Shown here one piece after another: positions 51,252-58,723 of a DNA stretch of 64,000 bases. Under the pieces are notes generated by a model. That model ran no database searches. It saw only the letters and a list, made by a program, of their open reading frames with translations, and was not told where the DNA came from. The stretch's first letter is position 1; each line of letters starts with the position of its first letter. This DNA is from Promineifilum sp. GTDB lineage: Bacteria; Chloroflexota; Anaerolineae; Promineifilales; Promineifilaceae. The translations under genes and the position numbers were made by a program. The DNA is taken from positions 124,001 to 188,000 of the forward strand of contig JACKBY010000002.1 of assembly GCA_020634335.1 (NCBI GenBank), in the 5' to 3' direction.

Positions 51252-51695
51252 ATGGATATCTGGAAATTTCAGAAGCATCTGACTGCCATGTTACTTGGTT
51301 GGGCGGCGGCCGGCATCTTGTCCGGATTGGCCCTGACAGGCAAGCGCGATCCTTTGCGGCAGGGGGTTGCTGAGCAGTTCGTGGGCTGGGGGTTGGTCAA
51401 CGCGGCAATCGCCCTGGCGGGTCGTATGAGCGCCACCAGGCGGCAGCAATTGCCGAACGCGACCACGGCCGCAGTCCAGACGGCCGAGCGGCGCAAGATC
51501 GCCCGCCTACTATACGTGAACACCGGACTGGACGTGTTCTACGTCGTGGGCGGAGCATTGGCGGCCCGGACGCGCGGGGCGACGGATAAGCGTTGGCGCG
51601 GTCGCGGCCTGGGTATTATGGTGCAGGGAGGTTTCCTTTTCTTCTTTGACCTCATCCACGCCATTCGTGCCTGGTCAACAGGCGACTCTCACTGA
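51252..51695 (+). CDS. Small integral membrane protein, unknown
   Basis: The 147-residue protein has about four hydrophobic segments: MLLGWAAAGILSGLAL, FVGWGLVNAAIALAG, YVNTGLDVFYVVGGALAA and GIMVQGGFLFFFDLIHAI. A basic, Ala-rich cytoplasmic loop between the second and third reads RMSATRRQQLP and TAERRKIARLL. I do not recognise a family with confidence. AGGAAGG lies 4 nt before the ATG. It overlaps the convergent protease-like gene by 7 bp and has repeat copy C upstream. Confidence 0.8.
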   Translation: MDIWKFQKHLTAMLLGWAAAGILSGLALTGKRDPLRQGVAEQFVGWGLVNAAIALAGRMSATRRQQLPNATTAAVQTAERRKIARLLYVNTGLDVFYVVGGALAARTRGATDKRWRGRGLGIMVQGGFLFFFDLIHAIRAWSTGDSH

Positions 51696-52549
51696 TAGCG
51701 GCTGCGGTCGATGACGTCTTCAGTCGGTTCCAGATCGGCCGTATCGACTACCGACGGCTGGGGCAGTGGCTCCGGTTCGACAGGCGTGGGATCGGGAGAG
51801 CGCAGCCTGAAGATGATGAACAGGCTCAGTAGGCTGAATACGGCCAATAATCCCTCAGTCGCATAGGGGCCGACGCGCGTCACGGCGATGACGGCGATCA
51901 TGTTGAATACGGCATGGTAGCCGATTGCCACGAACAGCCAGCGCAGCGAGCCGCGCCGAAAGACCTGTAACACCATGACCGACAGCGCCAGATGGGCGGT
52001 GATGGCGAACACACGCTCGGCCGCCCCCAGCAACAGCCCGTACCAGGGGGTGGCGACAAGGTTGGCCAGCGAAGCATTGATCACAGCCTGCTGCTCGGCT
52101 GGAATGGCGCTCAGGAGTGCCTCGTTATTAAGCGTCACGAGCAGCCCGACGATATTGACGGCTCCCAACAAGCCCAGCAAGATGGCCTCGATGCCGCCGT
52201 GCCCCGCGCCCAGCATCAACCCGCGCGACCACGAGCGGGCATCCTTGGCCCAGTAACGGTAGGTCAGGTAGCGGGCTGTTTCTTCGAATACCCCGGCCGA
52301 CAGACCCAGAAAGGTAGCCGTGATCAACAGATTGCCCCACGATTCCAGGTCACCCGGCAACAGACCGGTGCGCTGGACAAGCCAGTTGAAGGGAATGTGG
52401 AATACCTGGGACAGGACAAAGGTAACCGCGCCGATGAAAAACAGCCGCCAGGTGGCACCCGTGCGACGATGGATGAACATCGCCACCCCAATCGGGATAA
52501 CGAGCATCAGAGCAAAGTTGAGAAACAAAAGGAAGTAGGTCACAGGCAA
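51689..52549 (-). CDS. YhfC-like (CPBP superfamily) membrane protein, putative protease
   Basis: The 286-residue protein has about seven membrane segments, followed by an acidic, Pro-rich cytoplasmic tail (SPDPTPVEPEPLPQPSVV). Three motifs match the CPBP/YhfC intramembrane metalloprotease-like group: GVFEETARYLTYRYW (EExxR, about residue 87), LGAGHGGIEAI (His, about 115), and ERVFAITAHLALSVMV with GYHAVFNMIAVI. It might cleave membrane substrates or act as an immunity or maturation factor. No peptide-bacteriocin gene is seen nearby. Its start is 244 bp from the divergent YigZ-type gene. Confidence 0.8.
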   Translation of the reverse strand: MPVTYFLLFLNFALMLVIPIGVAMFIHRRTGATWRLFFIGAVTFVLSQVFHIPFNWLVQRTGLLPGDLESWGNLLITATFLGLSAGVFEETARYLTYRYWAKDARSWSRGLMLGAGHGGIEAILLGLLGAVNIVGLLVTLNNEALLSAIPAEQQAVINASLANLVATPWYGLLLGAAERVFAITAHLALSVMVLQVFRRGSLRWLFVAIGYHAVFNMIAVIAVTRVGPYATEGLLAVFSLLSLFIIFRLRSPDPTPVEPEPLPQPSVVDTADLEPTEDVIDRSRYQ

Positions 52550-52652
52550 TATAATACCACCGTCCGGTAGAGGTGTGGAGTGCAGCTAATCCCCACTTTT
52601 TTTCGGTTACTGGGATAGCCCCACGGGGTTACCGAATCCAAGTTAACCGTAT

Positions 52653-52666
52653 ACTATCTAGATAGT
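52653..52666. promoter_or_regulatory. Operator-like 14-bp palindrome over a TATACT box
   Basis: ACTATCTAGATAGT is a perfect palindrome overlapping TATACT (52650-52655), which lies 15 bp after a TTACCG. It sits in the 244-bp gap between divergent genes. A dimeric repressor site is possible; there is no regulator gene near. Confidence 0.4.
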
Positions 52667-52759
52667 TTGACTCGCGACGCTCTACCGGGAGCGGTGGTGA
52701 TGACACCATCATAGCAATTGCCGGCGATGGAAGATAGTGACAAATGTCACCCCGTAATC

Positions 52760-52787
52760 ATGACAATCGGATGATTCGGCGTAGAAT
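52760..52787 (+). promoter_or_regulatory. Promoter of the YigZ-family gene, leaderless type
   Basis: ATGACA (52760-52765), a 16-bp spacer and TAGAAT (52782-52787) end 6 nt before the ATG at 52794. There is no Shine-Dalgarno sequence. Confidence 0.65.
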
Positions 52788-52793
52788 AGCTTC

Positions 52794-53432
52794 ATGGAAG
52801 CGCCCCTTCTGGTTCCCGCGGCCGAAACGCGGGTGGAGACACAAGCGGGCAACTCGCGATTCATCACCACGATTGGCACGGCTCTTACCGTTAATGAGGC
52901 CAAGGCCTTCATCCAACGGGTGAAGGCCGAGTTTAGTGATGCGACGCACCATGTGCCCGCTTATATCATCGGGCATGGACGTTCAACGCTGGCCCACTGC
53001 CACGACGACGGCGAGCCGGCGGGCACGGCCGGGCGGCCGATGCTGGCTGTTTTGCAAGGCAGCGGCCTGGGCGATGTTGTGGCCGTCGTCACGCGCTACT
53101 TCGGCGGCACGAAGTTAGGGACGGGCGGCCTGGTGCGGGCCTACGGCGATGCCGTTCGCGCGGCCCTGGTCGCGCTGCCCCGCGCCGAAAAAGTGGCCAC
53201 AACGACGGTCATGGTTGAGTTTCCCTACTCACTCCTGGAACGCGTCCGGCAACTGGTGGAAAGTCACGACGGAATAATTATCGATGAACAGTTCGCCGCG
53301 GCGATCACGCTGACGGCCCGGTTCCGCAGCGAACGTTTCCCCGAATTTGCCGTCGCACTCCGAGAACTCTCGCACGGTTCGGTTGAAGCCGTTGTCGTGG
53401 AGACGAACGAGGCCACGATTATGCCCCTATAG
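52794..53432 (+). CDS. YigZ/IMPACT family protein
   Basis: The 212-residue protein has the UPF0029 N-terminal domain: NSRFITTIGTALTVNEAKAFIQRVKAEFSDATHHVPAYIIG, HCHDDGEPAGTAGRPMLAVLQGSGLGDVVAVVTRYFGGTKLGTGGLVRAYGDAV. It also has the DUF1949 C-terminal domain (TTTVMVEFPYSLLERVRQLVESHDGIII). In eukaryotes the IMPACT relative binds GCN1; in bacteria the role is unsettled, possibly in translation. The ATG is fixed by the promoter 6 nt upstream. It is a single gene followed by a 487-bp intergenic region. Confidence 0.92.
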   Translation: MEAPLLVPAAETRVETQAGNSRFITTIGTALTVNEAKAFIQRVKAEFSDATHHVPAYIIGHGRSTLAHCHDDGEPAGTAGRPMLAVLQGSGLGDVVAVVTRYFGGTKLGTGGLVRAYGDAVRAALVALPRAEKVATTTVMVEFPYSLLERVRQLVESHDGIIIDEQFAAAITLTARFRSERFPEFAVALRELSHGSVEAVVVETNEATIMPL

Positions 53433-53450
53433 CGCCGTGGGCCTGTGGCG

Positions 53451-53497
53451 CAACCTGTCCAGGTTGCCTCTTCCCCGCCGCAAGCTGACAGCTTGCG
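53451..53497. repeat. Tandem REP-like hairpins
   Basis: GCAACCTG-TC-CAGGTTGC (53451-53468) and CGCAAGCTG-A-CAGCTTGCG (53479-53497) are two perfect small palindromes 10 bp apart, directly after the YigZ-family stop. They resemble repetitive extragenic palindromes and could stabilise or end the upstream mRNA. Confidence 0.6.
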
Positions 53498-53500
53498 CTA

Positions 53501-53600
53501 CAGGGTGTTTCCGAAATAAATTGCCGGATAGCATTCATCGGTGTGGCCCGCATCGGAAGTGGCGGGTTAGGAAACCGGCGCAACGGGGCGAATCTGCTAA
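53501..53600 (-). repeat. Possible decayed copy D of the palindromic element
   Basis: It starts CAGGGTGTTT, contains TTGCCGGATAGCATTCATCGG, and ends GCGGGTTAGGAAACCGGCGCAACGGGGCGAATCTGCT. The latter aligns with the GGTTAAGAAACCGGCGCCACGGGGAGCGA part of copy C. The right terminal repeat is not recognisable. Confidence 0.4.
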
Positions 53601-53919
53601 TATTAATCTTGATTGTAAGATTACTTCGCTAGATTAACCCCTAGAGATTACACAACCGAACGTTTACGACTGATTACCGGCATTGTTAATGCCTGTGCGA
53701 CTTTCCCCCTTCGACCAGAATTAAGGCGTTGAAAGAATGTCACACCGATACGTGGCCTGTGAGGCCGAAGCGGGATATTGCGTCGTGGGAACGGTGGATA
53801 AACACAAGGGTTGTGTCGCGAAATCTATAGAATAAATTGTAAAATCTACATAGTGCGCCGCCGTTCGAACACCATTTCGAATACACACAATCCCGCGGCG
53901 CAACAAGGAGAAGTGTGAA

Positions 53920-55692
53920 TTGTTAACGATGACCGCAGAGCCGACCGTGGCTGAACATTCGACCCTTATCACGCCCTATGGCGGGAAGCTGATCGACCTC
54001 ATGGTGCCAGCGGCCGAGTTGGCCGAGACGCGCGCCTACGCCAGCACCCTGCCGTCGGTGCGCATTTCCGATCGCGCCGCGTGTGATCTCGAATTGCTGG
54101 CGACAGGTGGCTTTTCGCCGCTGGACCGCTTCATGGGCGAGGCCGACCATCAGAGCGTGCTCGACACGATGCGCCTGACCAATGGTATCCTGTTCCCGAT
54201 GCCGATTCCTCTGCCGGTCGAAGAAGAGATCGCCGCCACGCTGAAGATCGGCCAGGACGTGGCTTTGCGCAGCCCGAGCAACGAGCTGTTGGCGATCATG
54301 AATGTCGAGGAAATCTACGCCTGGAGTGTCGAGGAAGTGGCCCAGAAGGCCTTCGGCACGCTCGACCTGCGTCATCCCATCGTGTCCGAGATGCACGGCT
54401 GGGGCAAGTTCAACATTTCCGGCGAGCTGCGCGTGCTGCAACTGCCCGCCCGCTATGACTTCAAATCCCTGCGACTGACCCCGGCCGAAACCCGCGCTCG
54501 TCTGGAGCAATTTGGTCATACCAATGTCATCGCCTTCCAGACCCGCAATCCCCTCCACCGCGTCCACGAGGAACTGACCAAGCGAGCCACCATTGAGAAG
54601 GACGGCGTTTTGCTGCTGCACCCCAGTGTCGGCATGACCAAGCCCGGCGACGTCGACCACTTCACTCGCGTTCGCACCTACAAGGCCTTGGCCCAGCGCT
54701 ACTACGACCAGGACCGCATCCTGCTGGCCCTCCTGCCGCTGGCGATGCGCATGGGTGGCCCGCGCGAGGCAGTCTGGCACGCGATCATCCGCCGCAACCA
54801 CGGCGCGAACCATCTGATCGTCGGCCGCGACCACGCCGGCCCCGGCAACGACTCGGCCGGCAAGCCCATCTACGGGCCTTATGACGCGCAGGAACTGGTC
54901 GAGAAATACAGCGACGAACTGGGCGTGACCGCCGTGCCGTTCCAGATGTTGGTCTATCTGCCCGAAGAGGATCGCTACGAAGAGATCACTAAGGTCAACA
55001 AGGAGACCAAGACGGCCTCTATCAGCGGCACCCAGGTGCGCGAGCAGTACCTGCAAAGTGGCCGGCAGTTGCCGGAGTGGTTCACGCGCCCCGAAGTGGC
55101 GCAGATTCTGGCCGAAACGTACCCGCCGCGCTATCGCCAGGGAGTGTGCGTCTGGTTCACCGGACTGCACAACGCCGGCAAGTCCACCACGGCCAACGTG
55201 CTGACGACGTTATTGCAAGAGTACGGCCGCAACATCACCCTGCTCGACGGCGACGTAGTGCGCACCCACTTCTCCGAGGGACTGGGCTTTAGCAAGGAAG
55301 ATCGTAACGACCACATTCGTCGCATTGGCTTTGTCGCTTCGGAGATCACGCGGCACGGCGGCATCGTCGTCTGCGCGGCGGTTAGCCCCTATCGGGCCAC
55401 GCGCAACGAAGTGCGCAACGATATCGGCGGCGACAACTACATCGAAATCTTTGTGGACACACCGCTGGAGGTCTGCGAACAGCGCGACACGAAGGGTCTG
55501 TATGCGCGGGCGCGACGCGGCGAGATTGTCGGCTTCACCGGCATCGACGACCCCTATGAGGCGCCGCAGCACCCCGAGCTGACCATCGAGACCCTGCAGC
55601 ACACACCGGAACAGAACGCGCGGATGATCCTGGACATGCTAATCGAACGCGGGTTCGTGCGCACCGACGAGCCGGGATTGCGCGACAATTAA
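53920..55692 (+). CDS. sat-cysC: Bifunctional sulfate adenylyltransferase / adenylylsulfate kinase
   Basis: Makes APS from ATP and sulfate, then PAPS. The 590-residue protein has an ATP sulfurylase half (1 to about 395) with QTRNPLHRVHEEL (the HxxH ATP site), VGRDHAGPG and ISGTQVREQYLQSG. The APS kinase half (about 400-590) has the P-loop GLHNAGKSTTANVL, LDGDVVRTHFSEGLGFSKEDRNDHIRR and TKGLYARARRGEIVGFTGIDDPYEAP. This fused order is known in Aquifex-like enzymes. TTG 53920 has AAGGAG 9 nt upstream; an ATG three codons later is possible. A second cysC follows after a strong hairpin. Confidence 0.92.
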   Translation: MLTMTAEPTVAEHSTLITPYGGKLIDLMVPAAELAETRAYASTLPSVRISDRAACDLELLATGGFSPLDRFMGEADHQSVLDTMRLTNGILFPMPIPLPVEEEIAATLKIGQDVALRSPSNELLAIMNVEEIYAWSVEEVAQKAFGTLDLRHPIVSEMHGWGKFNISGELRVLQLPARYDFKSLRLTPAETRARLEQFGHTNVIAFQTRNPLHRVHEELTKRATIEKDGVLLLHPSVGMTKPGDVDHFTRVRTYKALAQRYYDQDRILLALLPLAMRMGGPREAVWHAIIRRNHGANHLIVGRDHAGPGNDSAGKPIYGPYDAQELVEKYSDELGVTAVPFQMLVYLPEEDRYEEITKVNKETKTASISGTQVREQYLQSGRQLPEWFTRPEVAQILAETYPPRYRQGVCVWFTGLHNAGKSTTANVLTTLLQEYGRNITLLDGDVVRTHFSEGLGFSKEDRNDHIRRIGFVASEITRHGGIVVCAAVSPYRATRNEVRNDIGGDNYIEIFVDTPLEVCEQRDTKGLYARARRGEIVGFTGIDDPYEAPQHPELTIETLQHTPEQNARMILDMLIERGFVRTDEPGLRDN

Positions 55693-55723
55693 GCTGATTT
55701 GACCGGTCGCCGGCCCTGAAAAC

Positions 55724-55759
55724 CGCCTCCTCGTTCACCAATCGGTGAACGAGGAGGCG
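55724..55759. terminator. Perfect 16-bp hairpin between sat-cysC and cysC
   Basis: Arms at 55724-55739 and 55744-55759 are fully complementary with a 4-nt loop. No T-run follows on the plus strand. It could be a rho-independent-like barrier, an RNA-stability element or a processing site that sets different levels for the two genes. Confidence 0.55.
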
Positions 55760-55820
55760 ATGGCCGCGAGCGGATGAAGTAAAAACAACAAGTAACCCCA
55801 ACACAAGAGAGGAAACTGTA

Positions 55821-56390
55821 ATGACCCAACACAATGAATATCCTGGCTACGTCCTGTGGATGACCGGCCTTTCCGGCGCGGGCAAAACCACCATCGCCCT
55901 GTTGCTGGAGCAAGAACTGAAGGCCCGCGGCTGCAACTTCGAGCGCCTTGACGGTGACGTCGTGCGCGAGAGCCTGACCCGTGACCTGGGCTTCAGCAAG
56001 GAAGACCGCGACAAGAACATCGAGCGCGTCTCCTTCGTCGCCAAGCTGCTGTCGCGCAACGGCGTCGGCTGCGTCTGCTCCTTCATCTCCCCTTACCAGG
56101 CCGTGCGCGACATGGTGCGCGCCAATACCACCAACTTCATCGAGGTCTTTATCGACGCCCCGCTGAACGTGGTCATCGACCGCGACGTCAAGGGCATGTA
56201 CAAGAAGGCCATTGCCGGCGAAATCCCGAACTTCACGGGCATTTCCGACCCGTTCGAGGCCCCGGCTCAGCCGGAAATCCACATTCACACGGACCGGGAA
56301 ACCCCGGCCGAGAGCGCCCAGCGCATCCTGACCTACCTGGAAAAGCAGAACTTCATCCCCGTTGGCGAATCGATTCTGCAACCGGCATAA
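55821..56390 (+). CDS. cysC: Adenylylsulfate kinase CysC
   Basis: Phosphorylates APS to PAPS. The 189-residue stand-alone kinase has the P-loop GLSGAGKTTIALLL (about residues 15-28), LDGDVVRESLTRDLGFSKEDRDKNIERV, FISPYQAVRDMVRA and RDVKGMYKKAIAGEIPNFTGISDPFEAP. All expected residues are present, unlike the fused kinase, whose P-loop is unusual (GLHNAGKS). AGAGAGGAAA lies about 8 nt upstream. It is 128 nt after sat-cysC with a hairpin between. The window has no PAPS reductase; a sulfotransferase at 23967 could use the product. Confidence 0.94.
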   Translation: MTQHNEYPGYVLWMTGLSGAGKTTIALLLEQELKARGCNFERLDGDVVRESLTRDLGFSKEDRDKNIERVSFVAKLLSRNGVGCVCSFISPYQAVRDMVRANTTNFIEVFIDAPLNVVIDRDVKGMYKKAIAGEIPNFTGISDPFEAPAQPEIHIHTDRETPAESAQRILTYLEKQNFIPVGESILQPA

Positions 56391-56426
56391 GGTAACGTCG
56401 ACTGCCGCGCCGGCGGAACCGGCGAA

Positions 56427-56502
56427 TTAACGCCAGGGCGCAAGGACGCCGGGAGCACTTGATCACTCTCCCCGTTCTTGCGTCCTGGCGTCTTTGCGTT
56501 AA
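56427..56502. repeat. Long imperfect intergenic palindrome
   Basis: The left arm runs TTAACGCCAGGGCGCAAGGA and on to GGGAG. The right arm runs from CTCCCCGTTCTTGCG and ends TTTGCGTTAA. The arms pair imperfectly over about 30 bp with a small loop near 56457-56465. It ends 12 nt before the prmC start, so it may fold in the prmC leader or end cysC transcripts. Confidence 0.6.
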
Positions 56503-56514
56503 AAATCTTCCCAG

Positions 56515-57378
56515 ATGACGACGATAGGCGATGCCCTGCGGCTCGGCCGCGCTCAACTTTCTAGCTCCCCCTCGCCGGTGCTCGATGCTCGCCTGCTGCT
56601 GGCCCACGTGCTGCGTCGCGACCATGCCTATCTGGTTGCCCACGACGATGAGCCGCTCGACCCGCAGACCGCGGCCGGCTATGAGCAATTGCTGGCCCGG
56701 GCGGCGGCCGGCGAACCCATACCCTATCTCGTGGGTCACGCGCCGTTCATGGGGCTGGATTTCGCTGTCTCGCCGTCAGTGCTCATCCCCCGACCCGAGA
56801 CGGAGCAGCTGGTGGAGACGGCCGTGGCCTGGGGGGAAGACCGGGAGACGGTGCGAATCGTCGACGTGGGCACGGGCAGCGGCTGTATCGCCGTCAGCCT
56901 GGCTCGCAGACTGCCGGCCGCCGAAGTGATCGCCGTTGACGTGTCGGCCGGCGCGCTGGCCGTGGCCGCAACCAATGCAGCGCGCCACGCGCCAAGCCGC
57001 GTCGGTCTTGTCCAGGCCGACTTGCTCACCGCGCTGGCCCCCGGCTTCGACCTGATCGCCGCGAATCTGCCCTACATCGCCGGGCATGAGTGGCCGACTT
57101 TGCCCATTGGAGTAAAATCTTACGAGCCGAGAGTGGCTTTGTGGGGTGGCTTGGATGGGTTGAGTCTGGTCCGGGCATTGCTGCCCCAGGCGGCCGAGCG
57201 ATTGCGGCCCGGTGGGCTGGTGTTGCTGGAGATTGGCTGGCGGCAGGGTAAGGCAGCCGCTTCCTTGGCGCGGGAGTCGTTTCCGGAGGCCGAGGTGACT
57301 GTCCTGTCCGACTTTGCGGGCCACGACAGGATCGTGATGATTCAGGCCGGAATGATTCAGGGAAGACCGAATAAGTGA
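56515..57378 (+). CDS. prmC: Release factor glutamine methyltransferase PrmC
   Basis: Methylates the Gln of the GGQ motif of release factors. The 287-residue protein has an N-terminal helical domain with SPSPVLDARLLLAHVLRRDHAYLV. It also has PIPYLVGHAPFMGLDFAVSPSVLIPRPETEQLVE, the SAM loop RIVDVGTGSGCIAVSLARR (about residues 118-136), and the active-site tract AANLPYIAGHE, where the usual NPPY reads NLPY. Its final TGA overlaps the GTG start of tsaC (GTGA), so the two are translationally coupled. No prfA is adjacent. Confidence 0.93.
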   Translation: MTTIGDALRLGRAQLSSSPSPVLDARLLLAHVLRRDHAYLVAHDDEPLDPQTAAGYEQLLARAAAGEPIPYLVGHAPFMGLDFAVSPSVLIPRPETEQLVETAVAWGEDRETVRIVDVGTGSGCIAVSLARRLPAAEVIAVDVSAGALAVAATNAARHAPSRVGLVQADLLTALAPGFDLIAANLPYIAGHEWPTLPIGVKSYEPRVALWGGLDGLSLVRALLPQAAERLRPGGLVLLEIGWRQGKAAASLARESFPEAEVTVLSDFAGHDRIVMIQAGMIQGRPNK

Positions 57379-58034
57379 TAACGGGGATCGACGACATCGG
57401 ACATTTGAAAACGAGCTATTTACGGGCGGGCGACGCGACGGCCATCGACCAGGCCGCGACCTGGCTGCGCCGCGGCCTACCCGTCGCCTTTCCGACTGAC
57501 ACCGTTTATGGAGTAGGCGTCATGCCGTTCGATGAAGCGGCCATCGAGTGCCTCTATCAGGTCAAAGAGCGGGATCTCAGCAAGGGTATCCCCATCCTGT
57601 TGGCCGACCCGGCCGATCTGGATCGAGTGGCCGGGTCCATTTCGCCCCATGCCCGACGGCTCATCGAGCTTTTTTGGCCCGGACCGTTGACGCTCATCGT
57701 GCCTCGCGCGCCGGGCTTGCCCGACCTCATCTCGCCCAACGCCAATATCGCCGTGCGCATACCTGACCATCGCGTGGCACGGGCCCTCATTCGCGCCGCG
57801 GGCGGTGCGGTCGCTGCCAGCAGCGCCAATCTGAGCGGGCAACGGCCGGCGACGACAGGCGCGGCAGCGCGGGCGGCGCTTGACGGTCGGGTGGCGGTCG
57901 TCCTCGATGACGGCCCATCGCCGGGCGAGCAGCCGTCGACCATCGTCGATTGCACGAGCGACATGCCGGTAGTCGTGCGCGTGGGCCCTCTCTCGGCCGC
58001 CGATCTCGGGATCGGTGAGGAGCCTGCCGGCTGA
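57375..58034 (+). CDS. tsaC: L-threonylcarbamoyladenylate synthase (TsaC/Sua5/YwlC)
   Basis: Makes threonylcarbamoyl-AMP for the t6A37 tRNA modification. The 219-residue protein has the family start (AIDQAATWLRRGLPVAFPTDTVYGVGVMPFDEAAIECLYQVKERDLSKGIPILLAD) with the KxR/SxN ligand set. ELFWPGPLTLIVP and VRIPDHRVARALI follow, then AASSANLSGQRPATT. It lacks the extra C-terminal Sua5 domain, so it is the short TsaC form. The GTG start overlaps the prmC stop by 4 nt, a common neighbourhood in bacteria. Confidence 0.93.
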   Translation: MITGIDDIGHLKTSYLRAGDATAIDQAATWLRRGLPVAFPTDTVYGVGVMPFDEAAIECLYQVKERDLSKGIPILLADPADLDRVAGSISPHARRLIELFWPGPLTLIVPRAPGLPDLISPNANIAVRIPDHRVARALIRAAGGAVAASSANLSGQRPATTGAAARAALDGRVAVVLDDGPSPGEQPSTIVDCTSDMPVVVRVGPLSAADLGIGEEPAG

Positions 58035-58040
58035 CCTTCT

Positions 58041-58631
58041 ATGACTGGCCTACTTTTGCCCATCCTGTTATTCGTCGGTGCGCTGGCGGCCACTTTTATG
58101 ACCTACCGCAATATTCGGCGCGGCGGGGCGCGGTTCTATACCCTGGAGCGGGAAATCGTTTTGCGCCGGGCCATGGTCACGCTGGTGGCGGCGGGCGTTC
58201 TCTATACGGCGACGCTGGGGGTACTCTATTTCCAGCGGCAGCAGTTGATTGCCGAATTATTGCCGGCGGAGGAGGGGGATGCGGCCGAGGGGGTCAACTC
58301 CCCGGTCGTCACCACACCGACGGTGATGCTGGAGGTGTTTCCGCCATCGCCGGAGCCGACGTCGTTGACGCCGCAGCCCACGGCGACCGTGACGCCGACG
58401 GTCTGTCGGGCAGTCGTGGAAGGGTCGGGCGGCAACGGCATCTATCTGCGAGACGCGCCACAAGGGGCCGAACTGGTCATCCTGCCGGAAGGGACATTGC
58501 TGACCGTCCTGGAGGACGCCCCGATCGAGGCCGGTGATTTTGTCTGGCGCAAGGTGCGGGCCGTCGGCGGCGAAGAGGGCTGGGCAGCCGACGATTTCCT
58601 GACGATTCGCGCGCCGTGTGGAAATGAATGA
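58041..58631 (+). CDS. Membrane-anchored SH3b-domain protein
   Basis: The 196-residue protein has two N-terminal membrane helices (about 4-20 and 44-65) around a basic loop (RNIRRGGARFYTLERE). An exported Pro/Thr/Glu-rich linker follows (PPSPEPTSLTPQPTATVTPT). A bacterial SH3-like domain comes last (about 118-192): VVEGSGGNGIYLRDAPQGAELVILPEGTLLTVLEDAP, then WRKVRAVGGEEGWAADDFL. Such domains usually bind cell-wall peptides or glycans. It begins 6 nt after tsaC and may be the third gene of that transcript. The function is unknown. Confidence 0.8.
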   Translation: MTGLLLPILLFVGALAATFMTYRNIRRGGARFYTLEREIVLRRAMVTLVAAGVLYTATLGVLYFQRQQLIAELLPAEEGDAAEGVNSPVVTTPTVMLEVFPPSPEPTSLTPQPTATVTPTVCRAVVEGSGGNGIYLRDAPQGAELVILPEGTLLTVLEDAPIEAGDFVWRKVRAVGGEEGWAADDFLTIRAPCGNE

Positions 58632-58723
58632 GCGGACGACAGACGATAGACCACGGACCGCTGTGGCCTGTGGTCTGTCGTCTGCCTCACTCGTATCTTG
58701 CCTCTCGTATTTCGTGTCTCGTC

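Larger units (their letters stand above)
53433..53919. other. 487-bp intergenic region with repeats and the sat-cysC leader
   Basis: It holds two small hairpins (53451-53497), a possible decayed copy of the palindromic element (53501-53600), and an AT-rich stretch (53600-53880). The AT-rich stretch must contain the sat-cysC promoter; TATAGAAT near 53826-53833 is a candidate -10. AAGGAG at 53905-53910 precedes the TTG start. No coding frame is supported. Confidence 0.6.

Noticed and set aside
58628..58723. Upstream start of the glycosyltransferase (ATG overlapping the previous stop)
   Set aside because: The 32 codons run through a GACGACAGAC-type palindromic low-complexity stretch and have no family similarity; MIIGIDASR is the normal GT4 start.
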